From: Hymenobacter sp. | GTDB taxonomy: Bacteria; Bacteroidota; Bacteroidia; Cytophagales; Hymenobacteraceae | Length of the DNA stretch: 5,767 nucleotides | Direction: 5' to 3' | NCBI GenBank assembly: GCA_025362615.1 | Contig: JANYFQ010000538.1 | Span: 1 to 5,767, forward strand | Part shown: positions 1 through 5,752 of the stretch, piece by piece | How positions within the stretch are numbered: position 1 is the stretch's first letter | Layout of the letters: each line of letters starts with the position of its first letter | Notes under the pieces: model-generated | The model's database searches: none | The model's input: only the letters and a program-made list of their open reading frames with translations | What the model was told of the DNA's origin: nothing | Position numbers and translations under genes: made by a program

Positions 1-2
1 TC

Positions 3-98
3 GAGGACGTGCTCGACCACGCTGGCATCCGGTGGCCGAGCGAGGATGTCTACGAGACTGCGAACCAGGCGGCACGGACGGCGCGAGGTGAGCTGTGA
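3..98 (+). CDS. C-terminal tail of an unidentified protein, cut by the window start
   Basis: The third frame is open from the first base and ends at TGA 96-98, giving about 31 residues (starts EDVLDHAGIRWPSED, ends ARTARGEL). The tail is hydrophilic and probably helical. I do not recognise the family. Codons are GC-rich but end in both G and C (GCG, CGG, ACG, CTG), unlike the almost uniform C-ending codons of the AsmA frame that follows. The stop overlaps a GTG at 95-97 and an SD-like GAGG lies just before it, an arrangement typical of actinobacterial operons rather than Bacteroidota. It could be a real neighbour gene, or foreign DNA joined by misassembly. The reading frame is moderately supported and its function is unknown. 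Confidence 0.4.
   Translation, partial: EDVLDHAGIRWPSEDVYETANQAARTARGEL
85..91 (+). promoter_or_regulatory. SD-like ribosome binding site before GTG 95
   Basis: GAGGTGA lies with its GAGG core six bases before the GTG at 95. No other gene in this window has a clear SD. It therefore supports GTG 95 as a start of whatever gene originally stood here, though that gene need not be the AsmA-like sequence now following it. Confidence 0.4.
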
Positions 99-1063
99 CT
101 GTCTTTGAATTGGCCACCGAAGTGCGCCGCCTCGGCACCCAGGCCGCCCGCAGCGCCCGCCGCGCCGCCCGCAACGCCCCGCCCGCGATGGCCGAAATGT
201 TCGAGGCCGGGGCCATCAGCGCCACCCTGCACATCAGCGCCGACCAAGTGCAGTACGCCGCCGTGCGCGGCACCGATTTCCGCCTTCTGGCCCGCCTGCT
301 GCCGGGCCAGGCCCGCCTCGATGCCTGCACCTTCAACACCCTGCAAGGCCGCGCCGCCCTGCAAGGCCAACTCCGCACCGACGGCCCCGCCGGGGCCCTG
401 CCCCTGCGGGCGCAAATCCGGCTCGACGACGTAGCCCTGCCCGCCCTCTTCGGCACCCTTACCGCCCTGCATCTCAACGTGCTCGGCGAAGCCAACGTGC
501 GCGGCACCCTGCGCTGCGCCGGCTCGCTCAACGCCACCCTCGGCCCCGATTTCCTCCCCCGCCTCGCCGAAACCACCGCCTACCTCCACGCCGACCTCCG
601 CCAGCTCGAACTCCTCGACGTGGACCTCGTGACCCAGGCCCTGCGCTTCCTGCGGGCCAAACGCACCACCCACCTCTACTTCGAGCCCGTCAGCGCCGAG
701 TTTCTGCTCACGGGCGGCCAACTCCTCATCCCCCGCCTGCGCCTCAACTCCAACCTCACCAACCTCGACCTCAACGGCCGCTACGGCCTCGACGGCCGCA
801 CCGACCTCTACCTGGGTCTCAACCCCTTGCAAATCATCTTCGGCAGCAACCGCCGCCGCGTGGCCAGCATCCAAACCGAGAAGCCCCTCGCCCGCCCCAC
901 CCGCCGCCTCACCTACCTGCACCTCACGCGCCCCACCCCCACCGCCGCCTACGAAGTCCGCCTCTTCCAGGAAAAAGAACAGCGCCGCCAGCAAACCGCC
1001 CTCCGCCAACAAGCCCACCGCCTGGTACTAGAGCAACGACTGGATACGACGCTGCGGCCCTGA
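95..1063 (+). CDS. AsmA-like C-terminal domain protein, N-terminus missing
   Basis: The 322 residues match the end of Bacteroidota AsmA-family proteins, which are large envelope proteins related to bridge-like lipid-transfer proteins, anchored in the inner membrane with a long periplasmic beta-rich body. The recognisable block is residues 170-260: LELLDVDLVTQALRFLR, then RTTHLYFEPV, a repeat-like LLIPRLRLNSNLTNLDLNG, and LYLGLNPLQIIFG followed by the basic SNRRR. A charged, Gln/Arg-rich tail (about 290-322) closes it. Full-length family members are usually several times longer and begin with a signal anchor. Here there is none, and an in-frame stop lies at 89-91. The GTG at 95 is thus the only available start but is unlikely to be the native one. 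The gene is truncated, or joined to other DNA, around 95-105. Codons are strongly C-ending, and this produces a long antisense shadow frame. Confidence 0.75.
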   Translation: MTVFELATEVRRLGTQAARSARRAARNAPPAMAEMFEAGAISATLHISADQVQYAAVRGTDFRLLARLLPGQARLDACTFNTLQGRAALQGQLRTDGPAGALPLRAQIRLDDVALPALFGTLTALHLNVLGEANVRGTLRCAGSLNATLGPDFLPRLAETTAYLHADLRQLELLDVDLVTQALRFLRAKRTTHLYFEPVSAEFLLTGGQLLIPRLRLNSNLTNLDLNGRYGLDGRTDLYLGLNPLQIIFGSNRRRVASIQTEKPLARPTRRLTYLHLTRPTPTAAYEVRLFQEKEQRRQQTALRQQAHRLVLEQRLDTTLRP

Positions 1064-1089
1064 AGCCGACAGCCCCAGGCCCCTCCCGT

Positions 1090-1097
1090 TACCTTTG
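1090..1097 (+). promoter_or_regulatory. Bacteroidota-type -7 promoter box for the R-M genes
   Basis: TACCTTTG fits the Bacteroidota -7 consensus TAnnTTTG exactly. It lies in the 71-base gap between the AsmA-like stop and the endonuclease ATG at 1135, leaving a leader of roughly 30 bases. No good TTG -33 element is visible upstream. The extended string CCCGTTAC recurs before the methyltransferase box (1983-1990). Confidence 0.5.
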
Positions 1098-1134
1098 TTA
1101 AAATGAAGTGAAGTTGATTTTTCGTTGTTATTGC

Positions 1135-1955
1135 ATGAGTTCCGAAAACAAAAAGTCACAAGTATTATTGCGCCTGCTGGCGTGGTGCCAAGCCCGCAAA
1201 ACCCAGGTTTTTCACAACGACCAAGTGAAGGAATTTGCGCGGGAAATAGGTTTCGGCAACCCTTTCGACGTTACCAAACTCGACAACCTAACCCTATTGC
1301 CCCGGCACTACAGGCACTCGATTTGGCTGTCATTCACCTCGGGCGCGGAAATCACGCCTTTGTTCAAGGAATCGCGCAGGTGTACCATCGATTTGAGCCA
1401 GTAACCGAACGACAAGACTGGCCCTACCAAAAAAGCCTGCTCAACAACTACAACACCAGCGAAAGCAATACCTTATCGGTGGCCAACAACCAGCGCATTC
1501 TGCACCATTTCGCTTTCGGCCAGGACAAAGAATTTGACGACATTGACATCCTGCGGCGGCCCAAAACTTATTTTTCGCACCGTACCAAAAAACACCTCGC
1601 CTACACCATTGGAAATCATGCGGTGACCGATTTGCTGCAAATTGAAGTGGACCTCACCATCGAGTACCAAGGCACCGTGGCCGTATTTGAAGGCAAGAAC
1701 GGTAAACCCACCAGCTTCAATGTTTTTCAACTTTACCACCCCTTTCTTTACTACCACCTGGCCAACGAAAACGATGCGCGATTGGCCAGTGGCATCAACG
1801 AAATTATTTGCATTTACGTCATTCGGCAAAAGGACGACATTTCCCTTTGGGCCTACACCTTCGACCAACCACTGGACCCAACTTCCATACGGTTTCTTCG
1901 GGCAAAGTTGTACCGCCTGGTGCAAAATACGCCGCAAATGCCCCTATTCCACTAA
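1135..1955 (+). pseudogene. Type II restriction endonuclease, PD-(D/E)XK type, broken by a -1 frameshift
   Basis: Two overlapping frames together make one protein. The first runs from ATG 1135 (MSSENKKSQ) through HNDQVKEFAREIGFGNPFDVTKLD to LLP at 1300-1302. The second continues from CCG at 1302 (PALQALDLAVIHLGRG) to TAA 1953-1955. Adding one C to the CCCC run at 1300-1303 restores a 273-residue protein. In restored numbering, a helical N-terminal segment (about 5-50) precedes a GNHAFVQG...YHRFEP block (74-89). The likely nuclease core has D173 in EVDLTIEY, and E186 and K188 in VFEGKNG, followed by FQLYHPFLYY, a common layout in type II enzymes. Position directly before a DNA methyltransferase supports the role of cutting unmodified DNA at a shared, unknown site. 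ATG 1135 is preferred over GTG 1108 because the latter adds an odd Cys-rich leader close to the promoter. The break may be real inactivation or a homopolymer error. Confidence 0.72.
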
Positions 1956-1986
1956 ATGCTTCGATTTCGTCGAAACTTTTCCCCCG

Positions 1987-1994
1987 TTACTTTG
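1987..1994 (+). promoter_or_regulatory. Possible -7 promoter box for the methyltransferase
   Basis: TTACTTTG is one mismatch from TAnnTTTG and sits 26 bases before the ATG at 2020, in the 64-base gap after the endonuclease stop. The preceding CCCGTTAC matches the string at the endonuclease promoter (1085-1092). The two boxes differ by one C (CCCGTTACCTTTG versus CCCGTTACTTTG). A separate promoter would let the protective methylase be made independently of the endonuclease. Confidence 0.35.
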
Positions 1995-2019
1995 ACAGCT
2001 AATTCGTTTTTTGTTCTTT

Positions 2020-2859
2020 ATGTCTGACTTTGCAATTCCCCAAAATAAGGTTTTTAACACCGATGTGTTGGAAGTATTACGGACGCTACCCGACAAAAGC
2101 CTCGACATGGTGTATGGCGACCCCGATTACAACGTCGGAATTAATTATGCTGGCCGCAACTACACCACCAAATTTGCCGAATACATTGATTGGTACGGCG
2201 AGTTGGCACGCGAGTGCCTGCGGGTTCTCAAAGACGATGGCAACTTGTACCTCATCAATTATCCCAAACAAAACGCTTACCTTCGGGTAAAATACCTGGA
2301 CAATTTAGCAAAGGAAGTGTTTGATTACGCCTGGGTTTACAACACCAATGTCGGCCACAGCCCCCGCCGCCTGACTACGGCCCACCGTTCCATTCTACAC
2401 GCCGTCAAATCCGAAAACAACCGTTTCTACAAAGACCAGATAGCCCAGCCTTACCAAAACCCGACCGACAAGCGCATTCAGCAGCGCATCAAGGACGGAC
2501 ACTTGGGCCGGATGCCTTACTCCTGGATGTATTACGACCTGGTGAAAAACGTATCGAAGGATAAAACCCTCCACGCCTGCCAAATTCCCCTCGGCTTGGT
2601 CGAGTTGCTGATTAAGTCTGGAACCAAGGTCGGTGATACCGTTTTCGTGCTCTTCGGTGGCAGTGGTTCTGAGCTTGCGCTTTGCCAACAACTGCAACGA
2701 AATTTCATCAGTTGCGAACTTCACCCCCAATATTACGAAATGATTTTGGCCCGGCTTGCCGACAACGGACAAATTCAGCCCGAACACAAGCTTGATTTCG
2801 TTCGCCGCCGCGCCGCCAAATCCGGTGCATTGGCGCTGGATTTTACCATCTCAGTATAA
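2020..2859 (+). CDS. Site-specific DNA methyltransferase, beta-class N6-adenine/N4-cytosine
   Basis: This 279-residue protein would transfer a methyl group from S-adenosylmethionine to an exocyclic amino group of A or C in a specific DNA site, protecting it from the partner endonuclease. The motif order is that of the beta class. The catalytic motif IV appears as DPDY (34-37, in VYGDPDYNVG). A central region with HRSILHAVK (122-130) and a likely target-recognition stretch (about 130-180) follow. Motif X is HACQIPLGLVELLIKSG (185-201). The AdoMet-binding motif I is VFVLFGGSGSE (208-218), with acidic E233 in SCELHPQYY. Motif IV normally reads DPPY, so Asp at the third position is a variant. ATG 2020 is preferred over TTG 2011. 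The gene looks intact, ends 12 bases before the convergent alanine dehydrogenase stop, and has lower GC than the flanking host genes, suggesting horizontal acquisition. The recognition site cannot be read from the sequence. Confidence 0.9.
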   Translation: MSDFAIPQNKVFNTDVLEVLRTLPDKSLDMVYGDPDYNVGINYAGRNYTTKFAEYIDWYGELARECLRVLKDDGNLYLINYPKQNAYLRVKYLDNLAKEVFDYAWVYNTNVGHSPRRLTTAHRSILHAVKSENNRFYKDQIAQPYQNPTDKRIQQRIKDGHLGRMPYSWMYYDLVKNVSKDKTLHACQIPLGLVELLIKSGTKVGDTVFVLFGGSGSELALCQQLQRNFISCELHPQYYEMILARLADNGQIQPEHKLDFVRRRAAKSGALALDFTISV

Positions 2860-2871
2860 TTCGCTACCCAC

Positions 2872-4098
2872 TCAATTTCGAACCGCAATCAACAACCCCA
2901 GCTCCTTGTACCGCAGATTGAACCGCTTGGCAATGGCGGCATTCGTCAGCGAGCCGCGGTAGATGTACACGCCGCTGCGGAAGTGCTCGTTCGTAAACAG
3001 CACTTCGTTGATGCCGCCTTGCTGGCTGATTTCCTGGAGGATAGGGGTGAAGATATTGCTCAACGCATTGGTAGCCGTGCGCGGCACCCGCGAGGCGATG
3101 TTGGGCACACAGTAATGCACCACGTCGTATTTGCGAAACACGGGCTTGCTGTGGCTCGTCATCTCGCTGGTTTCGAAGCAGCCGCCCTGGTCAATGCTCA
3201 CGTCAATCACCACCGAGCCGGGCGACATGGACGCCACCATTTCCTCGGGCACCATGAACGGAATACGGCCGTCTTCGGCCGTAAGAGCGCCAATCACCAC
3301 GTCGGCCCTGCGGATTTGCTGGCTCAGCGCAAACGTGTCCAGCGTACTGGTGTAAAGCTGCATCCCCAGGTTGTGCTTGAGGCGGCGCAGCTTGTACAAG
3401 TGGTTGTCGAACACCTTCACCTCGGCCCCGAGGCCGGTAGCGGCGCGGGCCGCGTACTCGGCCACCGTGCCCGCCCCCAGGATAACCACCTGCGACGGCG
3501 GCACCCCCGTAATGCCCCCCAGAATAATGCCCTTGCCCTCGTTGGAGCGGGCCAGGTACTCGGCCGCAATCAGCATCACCGTCGAGCCGGCAATTTCCGA
3601 CATCGCCCGCACCACCGGCCGCGCCCCGCTTGGGTCTTTGATAAATTCGTAGCCGATGGCGTTCACCTTTTTCCGGCACAGCGCCGCCACGTACTCCGCC
3701 GTCAGCGACCCCATTTGCAGCGCCGAAATTAAGGTTTGATTGGCCGATAACAATTCAATCTCTTCCAGCGTCGGCGGCGCTACTTTCAGCAAAATATCGG
3801 CCTTAAAAACTTCGGCCGCCGAGTACGCCACCGTCGCCCCGGCCTCCGAATAATCGTGGTCCGAGTATTTGCTTGGCTCGCCGGCCCCGGCTTCCAGCAC
3901 CACTTCGTGCCCGGCCGTCACCAGGTGTTGCACGGCCTCCGGGGTCAGCCCAATGCGGTTTTCCTGCAACGACGTTTCGCGCGGCAACCCAACGAATAGC
4001 TTGCGCTTACGCGTTTCCACGGCCAGCATCGACTCCTGCGTAAAATACGCCCGGCTCGTTTTCAATGCCTCAAACCCAGCGGGTACTTGTTCGGCCAT
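2872..4098 (-). CDS. ald: Alanine dehydrogenase-like protein (Ald/PntA family)
   Basis: The 408-residue protein belongs to the alanine dehydrogenase/transhydrogenase alpha family. Ald reversibly converts L-alanine, water and NAD+ to pyruvate, ammonia and NADH in the cytoplasm. The N-terminal family box is PRETSLQENRIGLTPEAV (39-56). K105 in LLKVAPP corresponds to the substrate-binding Lys. The Rossmann NAD-binding motif is VVILGAGTVAEYAARAA (204-220), the Asp of the DQGG box is in IDVSIDQGG (298-306), and N333 lies in VPNIASRVPRT. The usual catalytic His of the YLHLA motif is replaced by Q128 in SALQMGSL, so true alanine dehydrogenase activity is uncertain. As I recall, Bacteroidota relatives share this change. 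About 30 extra N-terminal residues precede the conserved start of the fold. The gene starts six bases after the tsaE stop, so the two are probably cotranscribed. Confidence 0.88.
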   Translation of the reverse strand: MAEQVPAGFEALKTSRAYFTQESMLAVETRKRKLFVGLPRETSLQENRIGLTPEAVQHLVTAGHEVVLEAGAGEPSKYSDHDYSEAGATVAYSAAEVFKADILLKVAPPTLEEIELLSANQTLISALQMGSLTAEYVAALCRKKVNAIGYEFIKDPSGARPVVRAMSEIAGSTVMLIAAEYLARSNEGKGIILGGITGVPPSQVVILGAGTVAEYAARAATGLGAEVKVFDNHLYKLRRLKHNLGMQLYTSTLDTFALSQQIRRADVVIGALTAEDGRIPFMVPEEMVASMSPGSVVIDVSIDQGGCFETSEMTSHSKPVFRKYDVVHYCVPNIASRVPRTATNALSNIFTPILQEISQQGGINEVLFTNEHFRSGVYIYRGSLTNAAIAKRFNLRYKELGLLIAVRN

Positions 4099-4104
4099 AG
4101 CGCA

Positions 4105-4584
4105 TTATTTTTTAGTTGATTGAGTAGGCTGTTGAAAAAAACTGTCGCGCACATTCAGGCGAATTTCCCGGCTTTCGTCGTCCCGCACCAGCACCTCGAT
4201 TTCCACCAACGGCACCGGCAACAGCCCCGCCACGCGGCCCGGCCATTCCACCAAGCAAAGATACCCCGAATCGAGGTACTCGCTGGCCCCCATCCGTTCA
4301 GCTTCATCCAAGCTGTCAATGCGATAGAAATCAAAATGATACACTGGCCGGTCGTGCCCGTCGCGGTACTCGTTCACGAGCGAAAACGTGGGGCTGCTCA
4401 CGTCATCAACCACGCCCAAAGCAGCGGCCAGCGCCCGCACCAGCGTTGTTTTGCCCGCGCCCATCTCCCCTTCCAGCGCCACCACGGGCAAGCCAGTAGC
4501 AGCCAGCGCAGCCGCCACCTGGGCAGCAGCGGCGGGCAAATCGGCCAGCGTCGGAACGTGAATGGATAAAGGCAGCACGGCCAC
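4105..4584 (-). CDS. tsaE: tRNA threonylcarbamoyladenosine biosynthesis ATPase TsaE
   Basis: TsaE (YjeE) is the small P-loop ATPase that works with the TsaB-TsaD complex in making the t6A base at position 37 of ANN-decoding tRNAs. This copy has 159 residues, a normal size. Walker A is GEMGAGKTT (39-47). The family switch SSPTFSLVNEY (63-73), HFDFYRI (83-89) and the Walker B-like CLVEWPGRVAGLLP (110-123) are all present, so it should be active. The start is taken as GTG 4584; the frame stays open only to about 4605, and a second GTG at 4578 is possible. There is no SD. The gene lies upstream of ald with a six-base gap and probably leads that operon. Its Ser/Thr/Gln-rich C-terminal tail is unremarkable. 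Confidence 0.93.
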   Translation of the reverse strand: MAVLPLSIHVPTLADLPAAAAQVAAALAATGLPVVALEGEMGAGKTTLVRALAAALGVVDDVSSPTFSLVNEYRDGHDRPVYHFDFYRIDSLDEAERMGASEYLDSGYLCLVEWPGRVAGLLPVPLVEIEVLVRDDESREIRLNVRDSFFQQPTQSTKK

Positions 4585-4591
4585 AAAAATA
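4584..4591 (-). promoter_or_regulatory. -7 promoter box overlapping the tsaE start
   Basis: On the minus strand TATTTTTG matches TAnnTTTG perfectly, and its last G is the first base of the proposed GTG start. If it is used, the transcript begins a few bases inside the annotated gene, pointing to GTG 4578 or another downstream start, or to a leaderless message. The nearest TTG upstream is about 26 bases away, beyond the usual spacing. A chance match is possible. Confidence 0.35.
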
Positions 4592-4776
4592 CGCGCAAGG
4601 TTTCGCTAGGCCGAAAACAAGGTTTTGCAATGCTTCCGGCCATTCTGGAGGCAACAAATTTCAACGCATTGCCTTACACAGCGCCCGAGGCCATTTTAAT
4701 ATGGAAAACAACTGCTGACCAAACCAAAACGCCCCAAATAATCGCGCCTCCGAACGCTGATATCAAGGTCTTTTTT

Positions 4777-4791
4777 AGATGCGTTCCATCT
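4777..4791 (+). promoter_or_regulatory. Inverted repeat, possible TA autoregulatory operator
   Basis: AGATG (4777-4781) and CATCT (4787-4791) form perfect 5-base arms around CGTTC, ending nine bases before the putative -7 box of the antitoxin gene. Type II antitoxins commonly bind palindromes at this place to repress their own operon. The arms are short, so this is tentative. Confidence 0.3.
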
Positions 4792-4799
4792 GCGTCTGT

Positions 4800-4807
4800 T
4801 ATCTTTA
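4800..4807 (+). promoter_or_regulatory. Possible -7 promoter box of the TA operon
   Basis: TATCTTTA matches TAnnTTTG at all but the last base and lies five bases before the antitoxin ATG at 4812, implying an almost leaderless transcript. No TTG -33 element is evident. Confidence 0.3.
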
Positions 4808-4811
4808 AGCT

Positions 4812-5057
4812 ATGAACACGCTGAACCTGACCATTCCGCTCACCATCCCGCAACTGGCCGAAATGTTGCGCGCCCAGTTTTCGCCTGCCGAGCGGCAGCA
4901 GCTTGTGGACTTGGTGAAGCCATCGAAACCCAAAACCCGCAAATCAAACCCGCCATCAGTAGCAGACGACTTGCGCGAGGCATTTGTTGAAATTGAGGAA
5001 GAACGTCAAGGAAAAAAGCAATTTCGCAACTTAGCCGACGTACTAAATGGGCTTTGA
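4812..5057 (+). CDS. Type II antitoxin (putative), partner of the RelE/ParE-like toxin
   Basis: This 81-residue protein is the likely antitoxin. The N-terminal half (LTIPLTIPQLAEMLRAQFSP, 6-25, then AERQQLVDLV) looks like a small dimerisation or DNA-binding segment. A basic linker KPSKPKTRKS (37-46) leads to a charged helical C-terminus, DDLREAFVEIEEERQGKKQF (52-71) and ADVLNGL. Antitoxins of RelE/ParE systems typically wrap the toxin with such a tail. The identification rests mainly on position and size: its last 11 bases overlap the toxin start, so the two are translationally coupled in antitoxin-first order. I do not recognise a named antitoxin family. It is probably autoregulated through the inverted repeat just upstream. 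Confidence 0.72.
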   Translation: MNTLNLTIPLTIPQLAEMLRAQFSPAERQQLVDLVKPSKPKTRKSNPPSVADDLREAFVEIEEERQGKKQFRNLADVLNGL

Positions 5058-5376
5058 GGTCAAACCGACCGACGTATTCATCAAGCGGCTTAAGCCGTTG
5101 CTGAGAAAGCACACTTCGCTGAAAGTGGATTTGAGCGATTTAGCTGAAGAGTTGGCTGAAACGCCACGAATCGGTGATAGTTTGGGGAAAAACTGTTATA
5201 AAGTTCGTTTGGCCATCCGCAGCAAAAGTTCTGGCAAGTCGGGAGGTGCCCGTATTATTACGCTCGTTCAGGTACAAAATGAGCGAGTTCTTTTGCTGAC
5301 AATCTATGACAAAAGCGAACGGGAAGACTTACGCCACGGCGAATTGAAAGAGCTATTGGATATTCTGGAGGAATAG
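5047..5376 (+). CDS. RelE/ParE-superfamily type II toxin
   Basis: The 109-residue protein resembles the RelE/ParE-like toxins found in many Bacteroidota. An N-terminal helical region (FEVKPTDVFIKRLKPLLRK, 3-21, and LSDLAEELAETP) is followed by the beta-sheet core CYKVRLAIRSKSSGKSGGAR (50-69), with a strand IITLVQV, then VLLLTIYDKSEREDL (81-95) and a C-terminal helix. RelE-type members cleave ribosome-bound mRNA, whereas ParE-type members poison gyrase. The sequence alone does not separate these, and the basic RSKSSGKSGGAR loop fits nucleic-acid contact. ATG 5047 lies inside the antitoxin gene (11-base overlap), which ties synthesis of the two. The gene appears complete. Confidence 0.82.
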   Translation: MGFEVKPTDVFIKRLKPLLRKHTSLKVDLSDLAEELAETPRIGDSLGKNCYKVRLAIRSKSSGKSGGARIITLVQVQNERVLLLTIYDKSEREDLRHGELKELLDILEE

Positions 5377-5439
5377 GAAATAGCGATGCTGCCCCGGCTG
5401 CTGGTAGGGCTGGATAAGCTGAGATAACTGAAGACAAAG

Positions 5440-5452
5440 CTTAACACTTAAG
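5440..5452. repeat. Small inverted repeat before the membrane protein gene
   Basis: CTTAA and TTAAG flank CAC immediately before ATG 5453. The stem is AT-rich and short, with no T run, so it is not a convincing terminator. It could be a protein-binding site or chance. The rest of the 76-base gap 5377-5452 shows no promoter box I can support. Confidence 0.2.
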
Positions 5453-5752
5453 ATGTTTATCATTTTACTATTAGACAAGGCTGATTGTTACGTTGAAACG
5501 CTTATGCTAGTAGGCATATTATTCGCTTTACCCCTGCTCGTTTTGTATAGTGTCTGTACAGCTTTTCTAGTTAAGGCACTGAATAAGGGCGCGTTCTCAA
5601 CTCGAGCCATCGTCATGTCATTTGTTGTAACTATTATTGCGTTTGTCTTTCAAATGTTCACAGATAGTATTTTGCCTTGGTTTGTCACTGTCCTACCAGG
5701 AATCGTGCTGACAATAGGCTCATTAATCCCCCTATTCTCTAAACGAGCCTAG
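5453..5752 (+). CDS. Small hypothetical integral membrane protein, three helices
   Basis: The 99-residue product is almost entirely hydrophobic. Predicted helices lie at about 15-40 (TLMLVGILFALPLLVLYSV...), 51-70 (RAIVMSFVVTIIAFVFQMF) and 73-95 (ILPWFVTVLPGIVLTIGSLI), with positive residues at K41, K45, R51 and the KRA end. I do not recognise a family. A second ATG at 5504 (residue 18, MLVGIL) would remove the DKADC-containing leader and is an equally possible start. Codons are visibly AT-richer than in AsmA, tsaE or ald, suggesting foreign or rapidly evolving DNA, as for the adjacent toxin-antitoxin pair. A function linked to that pair is not implied. The stop TAG is 15 bases from the window end. 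Confidence 0.6.
   Translation: MFIILLLDKADCYVETLMLVGILFALPLLVLYSVCTAFLVKALNKGAFSTRAIVMSFVVTIIAFVFQMFTDSILPWFVTVLPGIVLTIGSLIPLFSKRA

Larger units (their letters stand above)
4674..4811 (-). pseudogene. Possible remnant or unlisted small membrane peptide beside the TA operon
   Basis: On the minus strand one frame encodes about 45 residues ending at TAA 4676-4674. A polar stretch (SLKITDADGTHLKKT) is followed by a clear hydrophobic helix (ISAFGGAIIWGVLVWSAVVF) and a short tail (HIKMASGAV). This composition looks like real protein rather than random intergenic DNA. There is no ATG near the beginning. The frame simply continues, open, into the antisense of the antitoxin gene, where real coding is unlikely. 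A TTG at 4766-4764 would give a 30-residue single-helix peptide. It may be the C-terminal stub of a membrane protein whose 5' end was replaced when the toxin-antitoxin cassette arrived, or a short protein with an unusual start. A chance frame cannot be excluded. Confidence 0.35.

Noticed and set aside
50..1018. Long minus-strand frame of 322 codons opposite the AsmA-like gene
   Set aside because: The product is low-complexity Gly/Ala/Glu/Val, the expected antisense of C-ending GC-rich codons. The plus frame carries the recognisable domain.
1294..1306. Programmed -1 ribosomal frameshift in the endonuclease gene
   Set aside because: Slipping back by one would pair the Pro tRNA with GCC, mismatched at the first base. 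No slippery heptamer is present, and a simple base loss in the C run explains the break.
1960..1975. Palindromic TTCGA/TCGAA and TTTCG/CGAAA between the two R-M genes
   Set aside because: The arms are 5 bases, overlap each other and lack a T tract. This is too weak to call a terminator or a controller-protein box, and no controller gene is present.
2983..3732. Long plus-strand frame opposite ald
   Set aside because: It is His/Arg-rich with no recognisable motif. The minus strand encodes clear Ald motifs over the whole interval.
4630..4815. 61-codon plus frame ending in an ATGA overlap with the antitoxin start
   Set aside because: The overlap is suggestive, but the product has no domain-like pattern, the frame crosses the likely operator and promoter, and the opposite strand there looks more protein-like.
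5377..5452. Short frame at 5386 (MLPRLLVGL...) and open antisense frames downstream of the toxin
   Set aside because: They are too short and lack supporting context. None gives a recognisable protein.
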